Source: Ciborinia camelliae | Lineage: Eukaryota > Ascomycota > Leotiomycetes > Helotiales > Sclerotiniaceae | Direction: 5' to 3' | DNA: 64,000 bases | Assembly (NCBI GenBank): GCA_025890175.1 | Contig: JANPYM010000013.1 | Location: 566,013-630,012 of the forward strand | Shown: piece by piece, positions 33,264-45,102 of the stretch | How positions within the stretch are numbered: the first letter of the stretch is position 1 | Layout of the letters: every line of letters starts with the position of its first letter | The notes under the pieces: model-generated | What the model saw: only the letters and a program-made list of their open reading frames with translations | Databases searched by the model: none | What the model was told of the DNA's origin: nothing | Program-made: the position numbers and the translations under genes

Positions 33264-34464
33264 CCAAAATGTAGCAGAAATCTCACCCTAAAGTTTAGAA
33301 CTGCAAACTCTAAATTGACTTCGCCAAAACCAAAATGATAAGGACTATTCCATTCCAATCTTTGACCGGTGGTTGGTATTTGGCTCAGTTTTTTGTCTTT
33401 CGGACCATCGCTCGATGGAGGTGCACAGCTGCCAAGTAGGCATCTGCTCTACAAGCTGCTGCTGGGGATATCATTGGTAGCGCTGCTTTGCCTACCTTTG
33501 TGGCAGTGAAAAATTGTTATAAGCACGAGAGTGGTGCTTTTCAAGTCCGAGGGGTGGACTAGTTGTTATGCCGAACATGCTTGTGGTGATGTAAGTTTTG
33601 CCATTAAAATGACAATTTGGAATGGTAGATTGTTTCAGTCCTGTTTTTATTGATAAAAGTTGTGCCGATTTCCGAAAGTTCGAATTAAAACGCCATACAG
33701 TTGCGATCATATTCATTTGTGCTATACCACGATTTCTCTACACTTGGAGTACCATTTCATAAGAAACCCCAAGAAGGTTAAATGGGTATTTTCTTGTCGT
33801 TGTCATTGTTATTTCTATTCTATTTTTAAACTTGATTTCGAGGCCTGGTTTCTGTTCAAGCACATACCAAATTCATCTCATCAATTTTTGTCCTGAACAT
33901 TTGGAGCCTTGAGAGTTCGAAGGGAATTTTTGAGCCAAAAAATATTCATCATAAGTCCTAGTCTTAACACATCATTAATAATCATTTATGGATTAGAATT
34001 ATCCCCGATAAAGTTGTTAAAAGTACTGTATGTATACACAATTGTAACCCGTGATCACTTTGAGTAGATGTTCTAAAGTATAGGCAAGTTTAAAATTTGT
34101 ATTCATAGTTGGAAACCATACTGTATCCAAAAGCTAGACATTCTCGAGACATGTCAGAGACCATGAAACTGGAGTGTACCTGCCTAACGGAATGGGTGAG
34201 ATTCTACGATTCTACCTTTCCGTCCTCCTACTAGCTTTTCCGAACCCAATGGGTCGTTATATTGGGAAGGGCGGGGGCAGAAAGGATAGGAAGGGTAGGT
34301 AGGTAGTATAAGCTTGAACGTTTTTATTTATTTATCTTTTTAGGACTGAATTGGTTGTGTATCTAATTAAAATATTGATTTAAATTGATGTTCATATTAG
34401 TAATATTTAGAGAAGAGCGTTAGTAACGCAAGACGTTATTTTATTATTTATCTACAATTTTGTA

Positions 34465-34620
34465 TTGCATGTATGGTATAAACATCATTGTATTATAGTG
34501 ACTAAGGAACTAAGTTCTATAGAGTCGAGAGATTCTATATGAGGGACTCGTGATGACTAATCAAGCTAAGCTAACTAGTGTATGTAGAGCATTTATAACA
34601 ACATTTTGTATTTAGTTTTT
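34465..34620 (+). repeat. dispersed repeat copy B, LTR-like remnant
   Basis: Second copy of the element at 3187-3310. It shares ATAAACATCATT, TAGTGACTAAGGAACTAAG-type sequence, CTAAGTTCTA, AGAGTC and GATGACTAATC, at roughly 85% over about 100 bases. No open reading frame or target duplication is visible, so it is a fragment or a solo LTR. Confidence 0.5.
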
Positions 34621-34825
34621 CTCGTGTATATAGTTTTTTTCGCGTAGATAGGTTTTTTCATATATGCATAGCTTTGTCTCGTATATATAGTTAGGTATTT
34701 AGGTGAAACACTGTGTTTTAAAACCAGGGGTCTATTAAGGTAGCGGTCTCAAAAGAATTACCGTACATGTTGGGCTTATCTGATGAGGCAGCCTATAAAG
34801 TACCACCTGAGACCTACAACCAGCT

Positions 34826-34899
34826 CGAAATTTGATGAGCACCTGGGCAATAGATAACACGTGAAGCTAGCGCAACTGCCCTACCGACTCGAGAACTAA
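34826..34899 (-). repeat. tRNA-like remnant, possible SINE head
   Basis: On the minus strand, GAGTCGGTAGGGCAGTTGCGC resembles a tRNA D arm/A box. It is followed by TAGC-TTCACGT-GTTA, which folds as an anticodon arm with a 7-base loop reading CAC (Val). A weak B-box-like GGTGCTCATC lies 20 bases on. There is no acceptor stem, so this is not a functional tRNA. It could be a decayed tRNA or the head of a tRNA-derived SINE. Low confidence. Confidence 0.3.
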
Positions 34900-35292
34900 A
34901 TACAGATGCGCAACAATACAATTTTAATTTAAAATCTCTTTCAGTTTTCTCCAATGCAGCAGCTTTTTGGCTGTGCATCTTCACGAAATTAGCGAGTCAA
35001 TGAGCATTGAATGAACCTCGTGTAAGCTGATTTAAGAATCGTGGGTTGATAAAATATCACGAATCACCATAAGGTTAACGTTAATTGCGTCGCAATTCCT
35101 GCAGCTTTGCCGTAAGCTATGTCAGAAATGGATCGCTAGCCGCTCATCTTTGAGGCTGTGTGAAGAACTTCACACATCATGAGGATTTATTCAGCTTTAT
35201 GCCTTCCCTCTATTAAGACAATCAAACTCCTTGAAGTGCTAATTTCTTTGGTGCATCGTAACATTTCAGTATAACTGTCGCAGTAATTGGTA

Positions 35293-37778
35293 ATGGCAAG
35301 TCCTCCCCAATATGAATTAAGTTCTCTCCCAGAAAGGGAAACTCGCTCTACTTCACCTGTCTCCTCAATATATTCTATGGGAAACAGTCGGAGAGGTTCG
35401 AACGGAGATCAATTTGTCACAAATACATTCCCAGCAGAGCCCTCAATACCCGGCAGCACAATTGGTCTTCAGATATCGGAGCGTACTTTGGACGGGTTCG
35501 ATAACAATTCTACTTCATCTCTTCATGATGAAGATCTTCCAGCGTATTCAAGTTCTCCGGCAACCTCGAAAGTCACAAGCTATACCCTGGAAAGGAATTG
35601 GGGTGGCCTTGTGGTGTCTTTAGTATTCTCGACCCTGGTTCTACTACAGTGGATCGTGAGTCTTTATAGCCACTTCTATTGAAATACTCCACAGCTAAAG
35701 TCAATAACTAGGGACTTGTTTATATCTGTTACAGACCTTTTGGATCGAGACATTCATATGAAGTTACTGCTGCAACCACAGAATATGATTTCAAGCTGAA
35801 CGAACGATGGTTGAAAGTTTTCCAAAGTTTAAGCACGATTTGTTCGCTCTTTTTAGTCATTGTTGTGTCGACTGTTCTCTCAAGAGCCGCTGTTCTTCTC
35901 ACACAGCGCCGAAATGCCAAACCAGGGTATACACTAAGTCAAATATTTGCTATTGCAGATGAAAGTTGGCTTAGCATCCCGGTGATATGGAAGCTTTTAA
36001 CTAATAAGAATATGCGATCTATCAAATCAGGGTATCTGTTTTATGCTTTTAGCCTTTGTATAGCTGGTACGTCGGCTCAATATACTAACTATATTGATAG
36101 AATCTAACCGAGTTTCAGTGATATTGATCTATCCAATTCAGCAAGGCTTTCTCCAAATCCACGATATCCATGTCCCTAATCCTGAATATCCAACTACAAG
36201 TTATTTCAATTTTTTAGCCGGAACATATTATTATCCGTTTCAAAATGGGGAGACTGTACTCTACGATTTGTACAAATCGAGAGGGTTTCAAGGAGCCCTC
36301 AATGCTGACTTGATTGGAACTGATCCAGATGGCGCCCAGCCAAACTTGTGGAACCCATCAAACTCTTCCAGATCCTATCTAAATGGCCGTGTATCTGCAA
36401 ACATATCGCAGGGCCTTCAACAGAGGTTGTCAAATCCTTTGACATCATGGTATGCCATCCAGAACAACACATACAACAATGGGATGTATAACTCAACTGG
36501 TCTGCGAATGAACACATCCATCTCATGCAATTCCATTGAAAAAAACGAATATCCAGAAATCTGTGAGGGCTCTGCGCCATGGAGTACTTTAATCAATTTG
36601 ACAAGTGTAAACGATACCATGTATAGTTTGTATGCCATGCAGCATTTCAATGCATTGAGCTTGAGAGTTTGTGTGCCCGGAAACCGATTCGCATTTCCAT
36701 GGTCGGTGAATACTACGCTGCAAACAATCGAAGAAGAGTTATATTTTGATATTAGCGGTTCGTTCTTCAACTTTGATACGAATCGTCCGTATTTACAGAA
36801 CTACACGCAGAGGTACACATCCCACCAAAAACGGTTGTTGCGTTAACTAAATAACATACAGATGCACCGCAAATACCACATCTGGATATTTCAATCTTCC
36901 GACTTACTCTAATACCAGCGCTGGCCCTTTACTACCCGCTGATACTTTTGTATATGGAGCCATATCCCTTGGCGCAACCACTCCCCGAGAGACATACAAT
37001 ACGAGCAATCGACCCAACGATCAATACTATGCAATTGATGGCACAATGCTTAACTATCACGGCCCCCTTTTAAGTTCCGCTCTAGCATTATTTCCCGACT
37101 GGAGTAACCTGGTGGATGAAGCAGGTGGAATTGATGAACGACTCGGCGTACAATGGCCACTCAGCAAGTTTACAGGATCAACTGTCTGGAATGAGTAAGT
37201 AACCATTACCCCCTCACCATTACAAGACTATAACCAACAGCATCAGATCCTACGCATCCTATCTCAGCCGATATTCTGCCAACCCAAACTATCTCGAAAA
37301 CAGCCTCCGCATCTCCACATTCCTGGCCACCAAAACCGCCTGGGAAGTCGCAGCTTCAAACATAAATACCCCCTCCCATCCACTCTTCACTGAGATGGGA
37401 AAGAGAGTAAAACGTCCACACCTACCAATCTCCATCGTAGTAATCATTAGCATCCTCGTCGGTTACGCTACTCTCTCCATACTATACCTTGGTTTTCGTA
37501 GCGCCAAGCGCACTTGGACGACGACATTAAATACGCTTTCGATGACGTTACTCACGAGAGATGCGGCCGAGAGAATGCCGAGAATTCCTGTGGTTTTACA
37601 TTCGAATTCGGGGAATGAGTTGAGGTTGATGCGCAGTTTGGCGGGGGAATCGGCGGTTATTGGGGATTTGATGGCGGGTGATAAGGTGGGTATGTTGGCG
37701 GTTGGTGCGGAGGGCATTATTGGGATGGGTGGGAGGAGGTATAGAGATGCTATTGTTGTGGGTCCGCTTAGGGGGTAG
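35293..37778 (+). CDS. multi-pass membrane protein with large N-glycosylated domain, unknown function
   Basis: Five exons give 760 residues: 35293-35655, 35712-36066, 36119-36812, 36862-37194 and 37241-37778, all in phase. The first ~100 residues are Ser/Thr/Pro-rich and probably cytosolic. Three membrane segments follow at about 105-130 (GGLVVSLVFSTLVLLQWIG), 155-180 (SLSTICSLFLVIVVSTVLS) and 230-250. A ~360-residue extracytosolic region is rich in NxT/S sequons (NTSISCN, NLTSVNDT, NTTLQ) and has several Cys. One last membrane segment lies near residue 645 (ISIVVIISILVGYATLSIL), with a Gly-rich tail ending GAEGIIGMGGRRYRD. I recognise the general plan from uncharacterised fungal surface proteins but no named family. 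A plasma-membrane or vacuolar location is likely. Function is unknown. Confidence 0.82.
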
Positions 37779-37985
37779 TTTCTTGGCCGTGTTTTTTATA
37801 GTCCAGACTGCAGTCCGGATTTGAACTCTGTCAATTTTGGAAAAGATGTAAAACGCAGAAAATTATTTCTTCTTTTTGAATAAATATATCGTCTTGAATG
37901 GTTTTGATACTTCAAATGATCTCAATAGGTAACTAAAATTGTTTCATTCTTCCACATGGTTTCAACCCTCTCCTCTCCTCTCCAA

Positions 37986-38213
37986 TTATTTCATCCACTT
38001 CGACTTACAGAGATCCGGCCCCTTAATCTCCCGCTCCTCATCGTCCACAAGCTTCTCTAACTCCTCATCCGTCGGTGTCTCACTCACTCTATAAACCACT
38101 TTCCCCGCACTGACTTTCCCCTCAATGCAGCTCTTCCTAAATTTTCCCAGCGATACTCCCTACTCCTATATCTTGAGTTATCTGCAAGCCAAGTTACTCA
38201 CGTACACATCCAT
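37986..38213 (-). CDS. possible 61-residue acidic protein
   Basis: A small spliced model: exon 38213-38202 (MDVY), a 42-bp GTGAGT...AGTAG intron, and exon 38159-37986 (GVSLGKFRKSCIEGKVSAGK to PDLCKSKWMK). The second exon reads without stops, is rich in Glu, Asp and Lys, and looks coding (SETPTDEELEKLVDDEERE). Frame agrees across the intron, and stops lie just upstream of the ATG. The intron is short, and no family is recognised. It could be the last exon of a longer gene or a small mitochondrial or cytosolic protein. It is convergent with the membrane protein gene, with 207 bp between stops. Confidence 0.4.
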
Positions 38214-41200
38214 TCCTCATTAGAAACCGCCAACGGCGAAGCACTTTAACGGTATGAGAAGAACGGGATTTGATATGATACAGTGTGAAAGAGTACTTCA
38301 GCTGTATTTTGTGCGGCGAAATGGATGAGGGTGGATGCAAAGAAAGGGAAATATCTGCGATATTATTGATTAGCACAAGGAGATCTAGTCAAAATATTGT
38401 AATTGTAATCAGTTCCCTTGGCATACTACAATGCCGACAATACCGACTGAGTGTGGCAGTCCTCTTGCTGTCCCTGCTTCTCATATTCTTAAGGTTTTCA
38501 TAAATTCGAGGCAAACCATGCCGTCTTGACGTACTAGATAAAACGAATATGGTGAGATGTAAAGTCCATTACTTTAGACCAAGTGATTTAAATAATCCGA
38601 AATTCGTCATGGTGTTGAACAAACTCACCCCCACAGATGCGATGTAGTAAAATTAAATAGCAAGAGAACATTTTGATTAGTAGCACGAGCGGTGACGAGC
38701 CTTGAAGCTTTTTGAGGAAAGCGTGGAACTAATAAAAACAATGTGAGGAAAGTATCAGTAGAATCCCACCGAGTCAGATGCGAACCCAAAAACTGGAGTC
38801 GCATTAAATGGTAAGTCAAAATAACTTGAAATAACTGTAGTTAGTCCAAAAATTGACTCCAAGAGTATATCTTCATGTAACTCATGCGACCAATCAACCC
38901 AATCGACATACATGCGCTCCCCAAAGTAAATCCAAACCAAAGCAAACAGCCAAATTTCCAATTGTAAACATTTTCAATCCACCCGTATCGCGTCCACAAA
39001 GTCATTTCATCTTCATCCTCGCTAAATCCACCACCCAATTATATCCAGTCCACCCTCGCTTCCTAGATATATAATTAAATAAGTGTCTGTTCTTCAACCA
39101 AAGTACCGGTACTTCGATGTTGGCGGAGCGGTTAGTACGTCGGATTCATGGGAACGAATCTGGAAAGATCTCCGCTGTAAAACTTCAGTGTGTACAGTCG
39201 GGTTTGGCCACCATCTGCCTGTAGGGGCATTTGGGGGATTCAAGCGACTTCATTGGAAACTGGGGCCCCAGTTTCTGATGGAGTCGCTTGAGTTCTGCCA
39301 TTTTTTTCTATGGATTTTTTTTTGGTTAAGTACGACCGCGGGTAGAGATGGGCGATTATGGGGGCGAAGTTCGCTTGTATGGTGGTGGGTGGGTCTTTTT
39401 TGAGGATATCGCGAGTAATGTTATTGTTGTCGCGAAGTGAATTTGAAGGCAACCAAAAAGAAGTGGATTAATATACCTAGGTATGTCTTCAACCGACTCC
39501 ACTTTATCATAATCGAAACATGCAATGATATATACATAATGACGCGGTAATGAAGTACATAATGAATTTCTTTTTGGCCAACACTTTTGCACCGAAGAAA
39601 GAATAACAAGGAGTGTATGAAAGCATCTTGGACAATGATGATATGTCTTAATCTGAGAACTTAACAATAAATTTGTATACCAATCAATTTTGCGAATATC
39701 TAAGCAATGTCGAATTTCTCGAAAGTAAAAGCAGAAGACTTTTTTCAAGCAGAAAACAATGATGAAAGATGTACCAATTTCTTACCCACTTACGTCCTTT
39801 TCCCAACTTCTCGTTCCGAAAAAGGTACATTAGTTCACGGATTCATCATTTTCATATCAAATAGCGCCTCTAAGTCCCGAGGAAATCGAAAAAGTTGTCT
39901 TTTCTGGGGAGGAGGGGGTCGGCTTGGGTCATCCTTCCCATCACAATTGGAATCTTTTGGCTGGAATTTTTAACAGTTTTCTTGTGCTTATTTGTTCTCT
40001 TTGGGGTCTCGAAAGATTTTCCAGTGATGGGCTTATCGTATTCGTCATTCCACTGTCGACTAGCGATGGCAAGTCTTTCTTTTGAAAGTTCTCGAGTTGA
40101 GATAAGAGACTAATGTTGACCGAGAAAAGAAAGTACTTTTCTACCGGAATATATAGTCCTCTGATCAACAAATGTGTAATTAATGTATGTGTTGGCAATG
40201 CTCCAGAAAACCCATCATCTTCTTCACTGGGAAGAGATTTCTTTCGCTGGCCCAAAAAATGAAGGTACCAAGAGCCTAGAGACTAGAGTTTTCTGGACGA
40301 AATGGCATTTTCCAAACTACGAGACGAAGTGCATAAGTTCGGCACAAATATCGAGATAGGCTTAAGCTTGAAGTGACGGTAAAGAGTATATCCTTTGAAG
40401 GAGAGGTACATCTAATGCTTAATGTCCGGTTTGGCGTTTGAGCCCACATGAAAACATTGCGGAATTGGGTTATCATCATGGATTTTATGTTAGTAAATGT
40501 GGAATTTAGATGATTTCATCAATGAGGATGAACCTCATCATGAAGAGTTCCTACGCTCAACGACATTCTGATGGCCAGCAAGAGAACAGCTCTGAAGGTC
40601 TTTCGACATAAAATTAGACCACGAGGCAGCAGCAATAACCGAGAATTCTAGAGTCCTGACATGTGAAAGGTTCTCGCAACCAAACAAAGTGTTGACCGAA
40701 GATGTTGGCAGAGTTGATAAATCCGAGAAGTGAAGTTTGACAAGAGTGATGTTATTTCGGAAGAATATTTTTCCGAATCTAACGACGAACATCCAATAAC
40801 CTTCCTGTATTGCTCTTTCCGATTTCGAATCTCATAACGGTACATGTTCTTTTCCAGCAACTTCAGATTTGGGTTTGCGTATAGCTAGACTCTACAAATG
40901 AAACGTTCAGGAAGGATATGTTAAGGAAGCTGCTTATGTGGCCGGATCCAATATTTTATTTCTAGCCTTTTCAAAAAGAAAAAACTCCAAATATGGATTG
41001 AATGAACTCTCTACCGCCTTCACCCCGATGTCTCGGATAAACACCGGTCCAACCCACCCCACTCCCGATATATTTGGAGGTGGACCTGGGGTAACTTTAC
41101 TCCGTACACATGCCAGCTTTCCGACAGTCACCATTTCTATTCGACCTCACCCAATCCATTGATTGGGAACCAATCAGACAAGTTCTACCACAAGAGCCAA

Positions 41201-41278
41201 ATATCTCTCACTTCGTTAACCTTATCTGGCAAAAGCTCCGAGCTAAAGATCAATCCTGAAGCTTAGGAAGCGCCCAAA
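38214..41278. other. intergenic, no supported gene
   Basis: Three kilobases with only short, domain-free open frames. A near-perfect 52-nt palindrome is at 39240-39291. Minus-strand frames between 39941 and 40860 have some coding-like stretches (KLHFSDLSTLPTSSVNTLFG) but no recognisable domain and no consistent splicing. They may be a decayed gene. Confidence 0.5.
39240..39291. repeat. 52-nt loopless palindrome (26-bp arms)
   Basis: Arms centred at 39265/39266 (GGGG|CCCC) pair over 26 positions from TCAAGCGACTTC outward. The only three non-Watson-Crick pairs are G-T, so an RNA copy would pair throughout apart from the tip. It lies in non-coding DNA. Confidence 0.8.
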
Positions 41279-42553
41279 ATGGCAGCAGTAACCAATTCCA
41301 ATGTATCGAGTGCGCCTACCAAGATAGAGGTATGCTTTCTAATCGTTTTCTTACCATTCACTAACATATCTTAGATTGTTGATCGATTAATAGCAAGAAG
41401 TGCAAAAGTCACGTTGGTCCTGATTGCCCCGCCATCCGAGCATGACACTAACACAATCCTATCAGCACCAAATATGGTCTTTCTGGCCAAGTCACCCTTC
41501 TCCAACACGACTCTGAATTTGCATCCTTGATTGGCGAGGCTCCATCACATGCTCTCCTATTTTCTACCGCTGGCACAACCAACAATCCCTTCTTCCACGA
41601 AGCTTGTGTTCTGTTACCAGACCATGATGAACTCTATATCACATCAAACCTTCTACAAGCCACAAGCTCGGCAAATTTTCCTACCATTCTGATATCTAGA
41701 ATCAAACTTCATAGAAATGAAGATGGCAGCATCAAATCTGCTGACTGGGCCAAGATGCGTCCACCGCCAGGAATTGATATGCCAAATGGTGGTGTCAACT
41801 ATCAAGATGGTATTCTCTTTTGTGCCCAAGGAAATGCAAGTGTAGGTTCAGGTGGAATATATTATATGCCAAGATCTTCACCTCCAAAGCCTATGGTGAC
41901 AAATTTCCATGGGCGAGAGTTCAATTCGGTAAAGGATGTTGTGGTAGCGAAAGATGGTAGCATTTGGTTTACCGATCCATGTTATGGATGGGAGCAGGAT
42001 TTCCGACCAAACCCCAAATTGCCCTGTCAGGTCTATAGATTTGATCCCGCTACTGGAGATCTTAGAGTAGTGGCAGATGGATTCGGTAGACCGAATGGAA
42101 TTGCTTTCTCAGTGGATGAGTCGGTAGTTTATATTACGGATACAGATCAACTTCATGGGGATGGAACTAAAAATTTAATGCTGTATGTATACTTTTCGTT
42201 GTTTTATCTTGGAATTTATACTGACTTTTTACAGTCCTGCAACAATCTATGCATTCGATGTTCACACTTCATCAGGTGCACCTTTCCTCATCAACAGAAG
42301 AGTCTTCGCATATGCAGCAAATGGCTTTCCAGATGGTATCAAATGTGATATTCATGGTAATGTATATTCTGGTTGTGGCGATGGCGTTGAAGTCTGGAAC
42401 TCAACTGGGACCTTAATTGGTACAATTTTAGTTCCTGGTGGCGTAGCAAATTTCTGTTTCGGAAAGGATGGAGAAATATTCTTATGCGCTGAGCAGAAGT
42501 TTTGGAGATTACAGTTGGCAAAAACAACAAAGGGCGCACTACTTGGTATTTAA
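41279..42553 (+). CDS. SMP-30/gluconolactonase-like beta-propeller enzyme
   Basis: Four exons give 374 residues: 41279-41329, 41375-41412, 41466-42182 and 42235-42553. The small second exon (38 nt) is needed to reach the conserved frame and is flanked by good splice sites. Conserved family stretches are PFFHEACVLLPDHDELYITS, MPNGGVNYQDGILFCAQGN, HGREFNSVKDVVVAKDGSIW, FTDPCYGWEQDFRPNPKLP, GFGRPNGIAFSVDESVVYIT and PDGIKCDIHGNVYSGCGDG. They include the N and D residues that bind the divalent metal in this six-bladed propeller. The fungal family is annotated as lactonohydrolase or gluconolactonase-like and hydrolyses sugar or aldono-lactones. There is no clear signal peptide, so it is probably intracellular. 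No pathway neighbour is visible. Confidence 0.88.
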
Positions 42554-42947
42554 TATATTTGAGCTGCTATTGGATATTGGATATTGGATAATTGATAAAC
42601 GATGGGTGTTTAAATGTCCAGGATTCATCTGAATACCTATTCATGACTGTTTTCCTTTGGAAATTGCAAATTTCCTAATATGGTGATTCAATAACTGAAT
42701 TCACAGTAATCCATAATATCTGCGACGAGTTGGCTACTCATCTTCATTGTCGTATTACTGTAATGCGGCGGTATCAACCCCAATAAAAATTTTAAACTAC
42801 CTACCTACTCAAAAGTTATATTTTATGCACTTAATCACCCCAGGCGTGCTATGAAGCAACATATAAACTATTAGCATATCGATATATCATCAGTATCAAC
42901 ATACCTAACACTAACGAACCACTTTTACCCACTGGTTAAAATTCAAA
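42554..42947. other. intergenic, no supported gene
   Basis: AT-rich spacer with a GATATTGGATATTGGATA repeat (about 42571-42590) and CTACCTACCTAC at about 42795. Probably the 3' flank of the lactonase gene plus a promoter. Confidence 0.45.
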
Positions 42948-43789
42948 ATGTTCTTCTACACTCGCTCACGCTACACAACCGGCGATATCGAAAGCCAAGT
43001 TAACCAACACTCCAGCAATCAAAGCTCCCATATTCCCCCCCAAACTCCCCACATTACCAACCACATCGAAAGCCAATATTCCGGTACTCAAAGCTTCGAA
43101 CGTAATCCAGACCACAACCCAACCTATACCCTCTCACAAACATGCAGAAGCAGCAGCAATCCCGAAATTCAACACGACGACACCCAAACTCTCTACACAC
43201 CGTCTCATAAGGACTACACAGTCGATCTCGAAAGTCAGTATTCCAATATTTCTCCTCCAGGAAATCATGTAAATCGCCACCAAACATATCCGAACGGCAT
43301 TTTGGCAAATCCAAATGCTTTAACAGATGACCCACAACACCTCGATACCTCTTTCCTATCCAAATTGACAAATCTTTTCACAATCAACTTTCCCACCCTC
43401 TCCTTATCCACCATTCGAAGCCCCGAAGCTTCTCCCCATCATTCCAAGGATAGTAGTAGCGATAAGAAAAGGTGGCAATGCATACCCAGTTCTATTGAGG
43501 AGGATTTGGAAAGTGGGAAGGTCCGGGTATGTGTCTTTTTCTCCTCCACCAGCACTCTTTTTCTCCTCCACCAGCACTCGCACCACTAAATCTTCTTAAT
43601 CTTCTCAATCTTCTTTGCTACATTTTCTTGAAAACTGCTGATGGTCCATGGATGAGCTCATAATAGACCGGGTGTTACCAGTGGAACCACGAAGATGCAT
43701 CTGTATGTGCTGGTTGTAAGCAGGAGAAAGTAAGAGGGCCAAAGTCGAGGTTTCAGGCGTTGAAGGGGGCATTGGGGTTTAGATCTTAG
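42948..43789 (+). CDS. low-complexity Gln/Ser/His-rich protein with C-terminal CxxC
   Basis: Exons 42948-43526 and 43682-43789, joined by a 155-bp intron (GTATGT...CCAG), encode 228 residues. Most of the protein is disordered and rich in Ser, Gln, Asn, His, Pro and Thr. The motif (D/H)(I/L)ESQ recurs at DIESQVNQ, HIESQYSG and DLESQYSN, and DLESGKVR repeats part of it. The C-terminus is different: KRWQCIPSSIEEDLESGKVR, then WNHEDASVCAGCKQEKVRGP, containing a CxxC pair that could bind zinc with other Cys or His. I do not recognise a family. Small disordered proteins with a short zinc-knuckle-like end are common and fast-evolving in filamentous ascomycetes. The splice junction gives a continuous frame. 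Confidence 0.6.
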
Positions 43790-44598
43790 GATTTAAGACT
43801 TGAGTTGAGGTTTGGAGGAGTGTTACGGGAGGGGAGACGAAGGATCCTATGGATACTGTGACGAAACAAGTGATCGCTGACCGACAAGGTCTTGGATATT
43901 ATTTTGTTGCGGGCATTGGCATTTGCAAATGAAAAGGAAATGGGCTGGAAACGGTGTTAGGGTGGTCGAAATTGTTAATATTGCGTTATTGTGCGAGATA
44001 AACTGATCATCGCAGAGTTTTCCTCGGGAATATGATGGCGAGGTATTTATAACTGGAAATTATCTGTAAATATCTCGAACTTTGCTATCAATCCTGCAGT
44101 GTGATTACTTGGTCTAATATTGGATCCTTAGATGGACCATATTTAGAGAGTGAATAAACCTCCCTTCAGAACGATCACTGGCCCACCCACATAAACTAGA
44201 AAAAGTTGAAATTCATTTCAGTTATTACTACCACATATATCCTGCTATATCAGAGAATTTTGATAGCAAAGTTCACCCCCCTCTGCTTAACCTGGTCTAT
44301 AAGTCCCAGGTCTTCATATATCAATCAGTACATGATAGTTCTTAACGTACTACGATATGGACAACTAGTTTCAAAATTCAAAAATCTTACAAATTCCATT
44401 TTCAATCATTCAAATCATAGATTTAAATTTAAGACCCCAAAACCCCAAAATTCCTCGACTTTTGTTTTAATCTCAGAACTTGAACTTGCTTTTTTGAAAG
44501 TCGTGACTCGTCGGTTGTCCATATAGCAATAGGTATCCAAAAGCCTCCAGTTTCTAAAATATTCAATATCGGATGTCATACAATAAATCAACTCAAAC
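43790..44598. other. intergenic, no supported gene
   Basis: No gene is seen in these 0.8 kb. Open frames at 44206-44526 lack any domain. Probably the promoter of the next small gene. Confidence 0.45.
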
Positions 44599-45102
44599 AT
44601 GTCTCCCAAGCACAAATCCACAAATCCCCCCAACTCAACCCAATCCAACCCAACGAAAGAAAACATGACCACCAGCAACCAAATGTCCCCGAATACCACC
44701 AACAGCTCCGCTGCAAGTCGACCTTTGATCTTTCCTTCGCTTGTTACTAAAACTTCAAGCTCCTTGCTGTCGGGAATTCGTTCTGCATATCATGTTTTGT
44801 ATACTAATCAAGTAAAGACCCAGTGCGATGTCCCAACTGCAGAATGCTCTGAATGCGATCAACCATGCAATGAGTGTTTGAAGGAGAATAAGTTCTATGG
44901 GAGGCCATTTGTTGACCATGGAGATGAGGGAGGGAGAGTGGTGGTTACTAGTGAGAATGAAAAGGCAGTCGTCACTTCAGGAAATGGTAGACCAGTAGTT
45001 GCTCGAAAGTATAAGAATGGGGATGAGGATGGGAGCGAGGATAAAAAACCAATCTTCACTTCAGGAAATGGTAGACCAGTAGTTGCTCTCGAGGATATGT
45101 GA
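44599..45102 (+). CDS. small Asn/Ser/Thr-rich protein with Cys cluster and internal repeat
   Basis: An intronless frame of 167 residues from the first ATG. The N-terminal 45 residues are Asn/Ser/Thr/Pro-rich. A Cys cluster follows (CDVPTAECSECDQPCNECLK, about residues 75-95), possibly a zinc knuckle or disulfide-rich patch. The C-terminal part has an exact duplication of a 31-bp unit (about 44975-45006 and 45055-45086) coding TSGNGRPVVA twice. There is no signal peptide and no recognised family. Its proximity to the preceding Cys-ended small protein may be coincidence. The acidic and basic runs (KNGDEDGSEDKK) suit an intracellular disordered protein. Expression is not established. Confidence 0.5.
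   Translation: MSPKHKSTNPPNSTQSNPTKENMTTSNQMSPNTTNSSAASRPLIFPSLVTKTSSSLLSGIRSAYHVLYTNQVKTQCDVPTAECSECDQPCNECLKENKFYGRPFVDHGDEGGRVVVTSENEKAVVTSGNGRPVVARKYKNGDEDGSEDKKPIFTSGNGRPVVALEDM

Larger units (their letters stand above)
33264..35292. other. intergenic, repeat-bearing spacer
   Basis: Two kilobases without a supported gene. It contains repeat copy B and a tRNA-like element, both listed separately, a GGTAGGTAGGTAGT run at about 34301, and T-rich stretches with repeated TAGTTTTT/TCGTGTATATAG units (about 34612-34692). Confidence 0.55.

Noticed and set aside
39941..40860. Series of minus-strand frames that might be a decayed gene
   Set aside because: No recognisable domain and no consistent splice or frame order. 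Too weak to name.
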